A DNA stretch of 60,080 nucleotides from Polynucleobacter sp. UK-Gri1-W3 (GTDB lineage: Bacteria > Pseudomonadota > Gammaproteobacteria > Burkholderiales > Burkholderiaceae): the NCBI RefSeq assembly GCF_018881595.1, contig NZ_JACVQA010000005.1, positions 1 through 60,080 on the forward strand, written 5' to 3'. The notes under the pieces are model-generated. The model had not been told where the DNA came from. It worked only from the letters and a program-made list of their open reading frames with translations, and did not search any database. Below, piece after piece: positions 54,123 through 60,080 of the stretch (the stretch's first letter is position 1; each line of letters starts with the position of its first letter). The position numbers and the translations under genes are program-made.

Positions 54123-54725
54123 ATGAATACCGTACTGTGTCTTAATTGCAGCATACAAGGTGATAAAAGCCAATCACGACAGTTGTCTAATAAACTGCTT
54201 GAGCGTATTAAAAAAACGTATTCCAGCGTCAAAATTGTGAGTCGCGATTTAGTAAAGGATCCGCTACCCCATTTAAATGGCGCGCAAATTAATGCGTTCA
54301 TTACGCCGCCTGAGCAGCGTACTAGTGAGCAAAAAGTACTTGCTAGTCAATCCGATGATCTAATTAAGGAAATTAGCGATGCAGATACGGTAGTACTGGC
54401 TTTGCCTATGTATAACTTTGGAATTCCATCTCAGCTTAAATCTTACTTTGATAATTTAGCTAGAGCGGGCATGACCTTTAAATACACAGCTACTGGCCCT
54501 GTGGGGTTATTAATTGGTAAAAAGGCGATTGTCTTAGCGACTCGTGGTGGTTTTTATTTTGGAACTGATAAAGATACGCAAACAAAATACGTTAAAGACT
54601 TTTTAGGCTTTATCGGTATTACTGATGTGGAGTTTATTTACGCAGAAGGTTTGGCTATTTCACCGGAGCAAAAGGCCATGAGCTTAGAGCTCGCTAATGA
54701 CATTATTGAAGCGATGAGTCTATAA
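54123..54725 (+). CDS. FMN-dependent NADH-azoreductase/quinone reductase (AzoR-like)
   Basis: This 200-aa flavodoxin-fold protein has the AzoR stretches LNCSIQGDKSQSRQLSNKL, LALPMYNFGIPSQLKSYFDN, ARAGMTFKYTATGPVGL and LATRGGFY. It probably reduces quinones with NADH/FMN in the cytoplasm. It starts about 90 nt after the ArsR-type gene, in the same direction, and may be its target. Confidence 0.9.
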   Translation: MNTVLCLNCSIQGDKSQSRQLSNKLLERIKKTYSSVKIVSRDLVKDPLPHLNGAQINAFITPPEQRTSEQKVLASQSDDLIKEISDADTVVLALPMYNFGIPSQLKSYFDNLARAGMTFKYTATGPVGLLIGKKAIVLATRGGFYFGTDKDTQTKYVKDFLGFIGITDVEFIYAEGLAISPEQKAMSLELANDIIEAMSL

Positions 54726-55361
54726 GGGCTGCACATATGAGCGTTACTTTAAGTAACGTTTGTTTCTCTAAAAAGTACTTTGGAGCAACCAAGCGCTAGA
54801 TGGTTGCTCCAAAGTACTTTTGGTTGCTTCTTCTCATAAGCACAAAGCCTAAAGTTAACCTAAAACTCACAATAAGGTTGGCTTGTGAGGAGATATATTG
54901 AGTTGGTGGTTGAGCGGGCTCGGAATCAACGGTTTTAAGCTCCAAAGACTACTGATAGTACTACAGCTACATATAAACGCGAATCATTTGGAGATTAGTT
55001 TAATAAGTGAGCTCGCCTTATGAGCCTAGTATTTGCAATACTCTCCAGATGAATGAAGAAGTTAAAAAACCCTTCAAGGGTAGGCAGCGGGATAAAGCTG
55101 GGAATTTCCTTGGATTTGCCGGAATTCCACGGGGCGGGTATTTTTCCAAAGTTCATAACAGAGAGCTTTGAGAGGCTAGTTTTATTGTTCGATTGCCCCA
55201 TGAGACCAGTGATATTCTAGTAACAAGTTAAGTGTATAGGTAGTCAATAATCGTTTCAGCATGTTGCCAGCGCCCCTTTATATCTTGCGGCCTTGCTGTT
55301 CGTTCATAATGCTAGCTTGCGGAAACGATTTGACCTTAAGTCATTGATCTGTATGGGGTAT
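54726..55361. other. Gene-poor stretch at the PGC edge
   Basis: I see no convincing gene here. It holds a palindrome CGTTACTT-t-AAGTAACG (54742-54758), a large inverted repeat (54771-54821), and an unrecognised 68-codon minus frame (54995-55201) without a family match. Together with the tRNA remnant to the right, it looks like degraded mobile or recombined DNA. Confidence 0.5.
54771..54821. repeat. Perfect 21-bp inverted repeat
   Basis: The arms 54771-54791 and 54801-54821 are perfectly complementary over 21 bp with a 9-nt spacer (AGCGCTAGA). The right arm ends in TTTT, so the RNA could act as a terminator for azoR, but the length exceeds a usual terminator stem. The core GGAGCAACC then recurs partly as GGTTGCTTC just after. 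Confidence 0.85.
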
Positions 55362-55427
55362 GTGCAAGACTCGAAATCAAGCGTAGGGTCAAACCTACCG
55401 AGGGTTCGAATCTCTCCCTCTCCGCCA
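55362..55427 (+). pseudogene. tRNA-Ser 3' remnant
   Basis: The sequence shows an anticodon-loop-like CTCGAAA, a long variable arm GTAGG...CCTAC, T-arm GAGGG-TTCGAAT-CTCTC and acceptor strand CCTCTCC-G-CCA, as in a serine tRNA with CGA anticodon. The 5' acceptor and D arm are missing, and the anticodon stem has CAAGA facing TCAAG, with two mismatches. It is thus a partial tRNA, typical of an integration footprint (att site). Confidence 0.75.
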
Positions 55428-55468
55428 TTTAAGCTTTGTATTTGCATACATTAAGAAAATATTGAAAG

Positions 55469-55493
55469 AGCCCCGCAGGACATGGGGCTTTTT
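55469..55493 (+). terminator. Terminator after the tRNA remnant
   Basis: AGCCCC (55469-55474) pairs with GGGGCT (55484-55489), followed by a T-run. It would end transcripts of a former tRNA gene just before recQ. Confidence 0.75.
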
Positions 55494-55547
55494 ATTTGTA
55501 AGTAATTTGTGATGCACAGATATTTAATAGACAAGGGAGCATTACTG

Positions 55548-57386
55548 TTGCAATCGAGCCACCAAGTACTTCATGATGTTTTCGGCTTTGATCAATTCCG
55601 TGGTGCTCAAGAGTCTATTGTTGAGCATGTTGTAGCTGGCGGGGATGCTTTGGTCCTCATGCCTACTGGTGCTGGTAAGTCTCTGTGCTATCAAATCCCC
55701 TCACTTGTTAGACGCGGTGTTGGAGTAGTGGTTTCACCCTTAATTGCATTGATGCAAGACCAAGTTGATGCATTAAACCAGTTGGGTGTTAAGGCTTCAT
55801 TTTTAAACTCTAGTCTAGATGCGGCAACATCTCAAAAGGTGACAAGTCAATTATTGGCTGGAGACCTCGACTTAATATATTTAGCGCCAGAGCGTCTGAT
55901 GAGCTCTAGTTTTCTATCGATACTTGATAGACTTAATAGCGGACCTGGAATTGCGCTATTTGCTATTGATGAGGCACACTGCGTTTCGCAATGGGGTCAT
56001 GATTTCCGCCCAGAATATCGCCAGTTAACTGTTTTGCACGAACGATTTCCGAAGGTGCCTCGTATCGCCTTAACGGCTACAGCCGATGCACCAACCCGAG
56101 CAGAAATTGTGGAGCGTCTTTCACTAGAGTCTGCTGAGCAGTTTGTTTCTAGCTTTGATCGACCCAATATTAAGTACCGAGTTCTCCAAAAGCAAGGTGC
56201 TAAACAACAGTTAGAACATTTCTTAGATGCAGAGCATGCCGATGACTCCGGAATCATTTACTGCCTATCGCGTCGTAGTGTAGAAGAGACTGCGCAATGG
56301 TTAGTGGACCGCGGCTGGGATGCAATGCCCTATCACGCAGGTTTAAGTGTGGAAACACGCAGCGCCAATCAAAAACGCTTCTTGCGTGAAGAGGGCGTCA
56401 TCATGGTTGCAACCGTAGCGTTTGGTATGGGGATTGATAAGCCCAACGTCCGCTTTGTGGCTCACCTAGATCTGCCCAAAAGCATGGAAGGGTACTACCA
56501 AGAAACTGGACGGGCAGGGCGTGACGGTTTGCCAGCAAATGCTTGGATGGCTTATGGATTTGGTGACGTGGTGAACTTGCGGCAAATGGTAGATTCAGGC
56601 GAAGCTTCTGAAGATCGTAAGCGAGTAGAGCGTCAAAAACTCAATGCTCTATTGGGCTATTGTGAATCTACAACGTGCCGCCATCAAACAATATTGCGTT
56701 ACTTTGGAGAGACGCATGCTGGTAGCTGCGGTAACTGCGATAACTGTCTAGAGCCAGTAGCCACTTGGAATGCTACGCACGAAGCACAAAAGGCATTGTC
56801 ATGTGTGTATCGTACAGGGCAGCGTTTTGGTGTAACCCATTTAATTGATGTGCTTCTGGGCAAAGTGACACCTAGAGTGAAGCAATTTTTTCATGAGCAA
56901 GTAAGTACGTTTGGTATTGGTTCGGAACTCAATCAGGCGCAGTGGAATAGCATCTATCGTCAATTAGTTGCGGGCGGTTATTTGGATGCTGATATTGCAT
57001 TACATGGTGGTTTAAAGCTGGTTGATGCGATTGCCTTGCCGGTGTTGCGTGGAGAGCAAGAGGTTTGGCTACGGAAAGAAACTGGTTATTCCAAGAGCAA
57101 AGCTACAAAGTCTGGACCAAGTAAGAAATCAACACATCCCTTTAGCAATATTGCAGATGAAAAACTGTGGGATGCGCTCAAGGCCAAACGTACTGAGTTG
57201 GCACGAGAACAAGGTGTGCCACCCTATGTCATTTTTCATGACAGCACCTTGCAGGAGATGGTTAAATCTACGCCAACTACCTTAGCTCAATTCAGCCGTA
57301 TTGGTGGAGTGGGACAAGCAAAGTTGGAGCGCTATGGCGAACACTTTCTTGAAGTCATTCTAGAAAATCTAGAGCGCTCCAGTTAA
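55548..57386 (+). CDS. recQ: ATP-dependent DNA helicase RecQ
   Basis: RecQ has Walker [17 protein letters not shown] box [19 protein letters not shown], the helicase C domain with [10 protein letters not shown], the zinc-binding RQC Cys ([17 protein letters not shown]), a winged helix and a C-terminal HRDC domain ending with [15 protein letters not shown] place the start at TTG 55548 because AAGGGAG lies 8 nt upstream; GTG 55509 and ATG 55512 are in frame but without ribosome sites. It acts in recombination repair and is not part of the PGC. Confidence 0.95.
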   Translation: MQSSHQVLHDVFGFDQFRGAQESIVEHVVAGGDALVLMPTGAGKSLCYQIPSLVRRGVGVVVSPLIALMQDQVDALNQLGVKASFLNSSLDAATSQKVTSQLLAGDLDLIYLAPERLMSSSFLSILDRLNSGPGIALFAIDEAHCVSQWGHDFRPEYRQLTVLHERFPKVPRIALTATADAPTRAEIVERLSLESAEQFVSSFDRPNIKYRVLQKQGAKQQLEHFLDAEHADDSGIIYCLSRRSVEETAQWLVDRGWDAMPYHAGLSVETRSANQKRFLREEGVIMVATVAFGMGIDKPNVRFVAHLDLPKSMEGYYQETGRAGRDGLPANAWMAYGFGDVVNLRQMVDSGEASEDRKRVERQKLNALLGYCESTTCRHQTILRYFGETHAGSCGNCDNCLEPVATWNATHEAQKALSCVYRTGQRFGVTHLIDVLLGKVTPRVKQFFHEQVSTFGIGSELNQAQWNSIYRQLVAGGYLDADIALHGGLKLVDAIALPVLRGEQEVWLRKETGYSKSKATKSGPSKKSTHPFSNIADEKLWDALKAKRTELAREQGVPPYVIFHDSTLQEMVKSTPTTLAQFSRIGGVGQAKLERYGEHFLEVILENLERSS

Positions 57387-57391
57387 GTAAA

Positions 57392-58342
57392 CTAGCCTTT
57401 TTGCAGGAAGACATTCACAGTTTCAGCAAGCTTCTTGTAGCTCTGGAACAAGAATGCATGTCCACCTTCGTAAAACGCTAGCCATGCAAAAGGAATCTGT
57501 TTGGCAATAATGACTGAGTTTTGGGGGTTGTCGATGATGTCCTCGCGACCATCTGCAACGAGGACTGGAATTTTAATGTTCTTTAAGTCCTGGTAATTCT
57601 GATTATCAGCATCCCAAAGGGTGATGCGAGCACGAACTTGCCGCGCTTTTGTTTCCTTGGACACTACAAAATCATCAGGGATAGTCCCTGCAGCTTTTGC
57701 TGCTGCCCAACGTTCATACACTACCTTGGCAGCCGCTTTACCTTGTGGCGTCATTGGGAATAGTAGCTCAAAATTCTCCATTGGAGAAAGGCTTGGATTA
57801 TTCAGCTCCTCTCCAACCTTTTTATTAATAGCAATCTGATATTTTCCACCTGGATTGGGGGCACAGAGAATGGCTTTACTTACCAAGTTTGGATGTCTAA
57901 TCACAAGCTGTTGTCCAACGCGAGCACCCATTGACCACGAGAACACGTTTACCTTTTTAAAGCCCAGTGATTTAACTAAAGCGGCGGCATCATCTGCCAT
58001 TTGTGGGATGGTTGTATTGTTTTCTTTGGTATCAGTTGATAGTCCAGCACCACGATTATCAAAGATAATCAGTTGGTTATTCTTTGCCAACTCATCAAGC
58101 AGAGCAGGGTCCCATGCACTCAAGGTGCCAGCGTAGCCCATGATCATAATCATGGGATCGCCCTTACCTTTGAGGTAATAGGCTAACTTCACGCCATTCA
58201 CAGAGGCGTAATTAATTTCAGGTTTGTCTTGAGCTTGTGCTGAAAAGCTAAAAGTCAGAGAGATGAATAAGGTTGCAATCGCTAAATAGATCCCTCGTAT
58301 CAAGTTAATAGTTAAAAGGCGTAGGGCGTCATTAAAAGGCAT
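57392..58342 (-). CDS. Secreted alpha/beta hydrolase
   Basis: An N-terminal signal peptide (LIRGIYLAIATLFISLTFS ending SAQAQ) precedes an alpha/beta hydrolase domain with MIMGYAGTLSAWD, FDNRGAGLS, nucleophile elbow FSWSMGARVG and a C-terminal GGHAFLFQ catalytic His. It is probably periplasmic; the substrate is unknown. The start could also be the ATG at 58375. Its stop lies 5 nt from the recQ stop (convergent). Confidence 0.85.
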   Translation of the reverse strand: MPFNDALRLLTINLIRGIYLAIATLFISLTFSFSAQAQDKPEINYASVNGVKLAYYLKGKGDPMIMIMGYAGTLSAWDPALLDELAKNNQLIIFDNRGAGLSTDTKENNTTIPQMADDAAALVKSLGFKKVNVFSWSMGARVGQQLVIRHPNLVSKAILCAPNPGGKYQIAINKKVGEELNNPSLSPMENFELLFPMTPQGKAAAKVVYERWAAAKAAGTIPDDFVVSKETKARQVRARITLWDADNQNYQDLKNIKIPVLVADGREDIIDNPQNSVIIAKQIPFAWLAFYEGGHAFLFQSYKKLAETVNVFLQKG

Positions 58343-58553
58343 CGCAAGAGTCCAGTTATGTTGGGTGCACCCCATACTAACATTACATGATGGGTTGAAA
58401 ATCTCTTGTTTTAGGCTTCATCAAGGTTTATCCCGGATGGGCGGGACTCTTTCGGCCTATTAAAGTTGCTTCAAAAATATCAATATAAATTATCTAAATA
58501 TATAAAAAGTTAGTGTTTAATATTGTTTTAGACCTCATTTATATAATTGGAAA

Positions 58554-58655
58554 ATAAAAAAAATTCTAGCAACCTTAGTTGTTGGTTCTTTGCTTGGCCT
58601 TGGCTTCTCAGCAGCCCATGCCGATCCACCAATGCAGCCTTTCTAAGCTGCCGTC
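58554..58655 (+). pseudogene. Broken signal peptide of the downstream lipase-like gene
   Basis: In frame with the gene at 58656 lies a textbook signal peptide (KKILATLVVGSLLGLGFSA followed by AHADPP), but its first codon is ATA (58554-58556) where an ATG is expected, and TAA (58644-58646) interrupts the frame 4 codons before the ATG at 58656. Two separate lesions suggest inactivation of secretion. Confidence 0.7.
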
Positions 58656-59840
58656 ATGAAAATGGCGCCTGAAGGCAAGTTGGGGCAAGTAATTAAGCAA
58701 GAAAAAATCACTACCTCCATTAAAGGTGCGCAAGCTTGGAAGATTGCTTATATTTCCTCGGATATTTCTGGTCGTAAAACTATTTCAACTGGTGTAGTGG
58801 TTGCGCCTACAGGAGCAGCTCCAGCAGGCGGTCGTCCAGTAATGGCTTGGGCGCATGGAACAACAGGCTCAGCACAAAACTGTGGCCCATCACAAGTTAT
58901 CGATCCTGCCGTTCCTTTGAACGAATACTTTTTAGTAGGAGGTAATTCTTGGACTGATTACGGTCTTCCTGCGGCAGAAGAGTTCATCAAAGAAGGTTAT
59001 GTTCTTGTTGCAACTGACTATCAAGGTCTAGGCGGTGGCGGTAGACATCAATATAGCGTTGCTGCTACTAATGGTATGGATACACTCAATGCTGCTCGTG
59101 CTGTAGTTTCTATGAAAGAAACAGGCGCCAGTAAAAAGACTTTAGTTTATGGCTGGTCACAAGGTGGCGGGGCAACGATTGCCTTGGCTGGAATGCCTGA
59201 GTACATCAAGCAGACTGGTACGGTTGCCGACAATCTTGATATTGTGGGTTTTGTAGCCTTGGCGCCACAAGATATTTCAATTCTTGCCCCTGCAGGCAAA
59301 CATGATCAAGCTACCGCAGATAAATACTTCCAAGACTCACAAAAAATGTTTTTGGATAACGTTTTCAATTTCACACATGCAACCATGTTTTATTGGGGCA
59401 CGCAGGCTGCATTCCCTAATCTCAAGTTATCAGATATTTTTACTGATGAGGGAGTAAAGGTTGCTAACGAGATTTACAGCAATAAATGTATGCATACCGC
59501 TAGCGATACATTTAACTTTAACTATGGTTCAAGCTATGCCAGCTTGTTAAAGCAAAAGCCGAGTAATACTGTTGCTTGGGCTGAGGCGATGTTAAAGGGT
59601 GGGGTACCAGTTGTTAAACCTGTTGCACCAATACAGATTTATTTTGGCTCAAAGGACACAGCAGTTCCACCAATGATGCATAAACTCTACCAAGAGCAAG
59701 CCTGCAAGTTAGGCGGTAATGTTGGAAGAATGCAGTTACCTGGAGAGCAATCTCACTTTACAACTCCTGGTTCATCCAAGCCCTTCTATCTAGCCTGGGT
59801 GAAAGACCGTATTGCTGGCAAGCCATTGGCTAACGCCTGA
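58656..59840 (+). CDS. Lipase-like alpha/beta hydrolase, probably a decaying gene
   Basis: This 394-aa frame resembles secretory lipases: AWAHGTTGSAQNCGPS, YVLVATDYQGLGGGG, nucleophile elbow YGWSQGGG, and late acidic and His regions FGSKDTAVPP and LPGEQSHFT. The sequence in frame upstream encodes a signal peptide broken by an ATA start and a TAA stop, so the surviving product would stay in the cytoplasm. The body is open, so decay is recent. Confidence 0.8.
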   Translation: MKMAPEGKLGQVIKQEKITTSIKGAQAWKIAYISSDISGRKTISTGVVVAPTGAAPAGGRPVMAWAHGTTGSAQNCGPSQVIDPAVPLNEYFLVGGNSWTDYGLPAAEEFIKEGYVLVATDYQGLGGGGRHQYSVAATNGMDTLNAARAVVSMKETGASKKTLVYGWSQGGGATIALAGMPEYIKQTGTVADNLDIVGFVALAPQDISILAPAGKHDQATADKYFQDSQKMFLDNVFNFTHATMFYWGTQAAFPNLKLSDIFTDEGVKVANEIYSNKCMHTASDTFNFNYGSSYASLLKQKPSNTVAWAEAMLKGGVPVVKPVAPIQIYFGSKDTAVPPMMHKLYQEQACKLGGNVGRMQLPGEQSHFTTPGSSKPFYLAWVKDRIAGKPLANA

Positions 59841-59888
59841 CCACAAAACTAGAGAAAGTCTTTGTCTTAAATAGAAAAACTACCCACG

Positions 59889-60080
59889 TGAACTGACCCC
59901 CAAAAGTTGGACATCAAGTCCAACCAAGGGGGTTTTGTTTTATGAGCAAGTACAGTAAGCAGTTCAAACTAAAGGTAGTTAAGGAGTTTTTAAAGTCTGG
60001 TGGCCTCAAGCGGGTTGCCCATCTATTTAAGATTAGTCATGCTCAGGTCCGTAATTGGGTTTTAGCCCATCGGCTCCATG
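59889..60080 (+). mobile_element. Left end of an IS3-family element (cut by window edge)
   Basis: TGAACTGACCCCC at 59889 looks like an IS3-family terminal sequence. It is followed by GTTGGAC-atcaa-GTCCAAC, a hairpin near the inverted repeat, and then a transposase orfA starting at 59942. The right end is outside the window. Confidence 0.75.
59942..60080 (+). CDS. IS3-family transposase OrfA, N-terminal part
   Basis: The first 46 codons begin MSKYSKQFKLKVVKEF and continue with GGLKRVAHLFKISHAQVRNWV, the helix-turn-helix of IS150-like OrfA proteins. It is truncated by the window edge, not visibly broken. Confidence 0.85.
   Translation, partial: MSKYSKQFKLKVVKEFLKSGGLKRVAHLFKISHAQVRNWVLAHRLH

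Noticed and set aside
55069..55081. Minus-strand terminator ACCCT-tga-AGGGT with T-run
   Set aside because: The stem is only 5 bp and no minus-strand gene is supported upstream.
54995..55201. 68-codon minus frame in the gene-poor stretch
   Set aside because: No recognisable motif, no ribosome site, and composition not clearly coding; kept only as part of the region description.

Overview
This window is an almost complete photosynthesis gene cluster (PGC) of an aerobic anoxygenic phototrophic proteobacterium. The AT-leaning composition, Burkholderiales-like hemC, hemF and recQ flanks, glutamyl-tRNA reductase (C5 pathway), tetraheme PufC and PpsR/AerR regulators point to a betaproteobacterium. 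A freshwater Burkholderiaceae such as Polynucleobacter is my best guess, made by family resemblance and not by database search.

Layout. (1) 1-3276: housekeeping flank with partial hemF, an MsbA-like ABC exporter, a double-CDGSH Fe-S protein and hemC. (2) 3366-7197: bchI-bchD facing bchO and a 46-aa membrane ORF. (3) 7337-18173: crtE-crtF-bchCXYZ-pufB-(73-aa membrane protein)-pufA-pufL-pufM-pufC, ending in a strong terminator. (4) 18231-20838: crtI-crtB. (5) 20872-26245, minus strand: aerR-ppsR-crtA-crtD-crtC. (6) 26441-41703: bchFNBHLM-lhaA-puhABC-(117-aa ORF)-acsF-puhE-ispH. (7) 41817-50157: bchG-(PucC-family transporter)-bchP-tspO-hemA-dxs-bciB. (8) 50279-54725: a second AerR-like B12-binding regulator, hemE, NDH-2, an ArsR-type regulator and an AzoR-like flavoprotein. 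(9) 54726-60080: non-PGC flank with a large inverted repeat, a tRNA-Ser 3' remnant, recQ, two alpha/beta hydrolases (one with a broken signal peptide) and the left end of an IS3-family element.

How it works together. The bch genes give bacteriochlorophyll a: BchIDH chelatase, BchM, oxygen-dependent AcsF, BciB, DPOR BchLNB, COR BchXYZ, then BchF, BchC, BchG and BchP. The crt genes give spheroidene/spirilloxanthin-type carotenoids, with CrtA adding a keto group. Only the RC-LH1 core is encoded; no LH2 (puc) or bchE gene is seen. Precursor genes (dxs, ispH, hemA, hemE) sit inside the cluster, so pigment precursor supply is probably co-regulated with pigment synthesis.

Regulation. Exact or near-exact TGT-N12-ACA PpsR/CrtJ boxes occur before crtE/bchO, bchC, aerR/bchF and bchG. 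At crtE there are two perfect boxes 8 bp apart. At bchC and bchG the second box abuts the ATG and no Shine-Dalgarno is seen, suggesting leaderless or very short-leader mRNAs. The same promoters share an upstream TA[A/G]GGGT element, extended to 18 of 20 identical bases between bchC and bchF; I do not recognise it. A perfect FNR/FixK box precedes the second AerR-like gene. The most novel leads are this upstream element, the small membrane gene inserted between pufB and pufA, the two-paralogue B12-sensor layout, and the small ORFs coupled to bchO and between bchZ and pufB.
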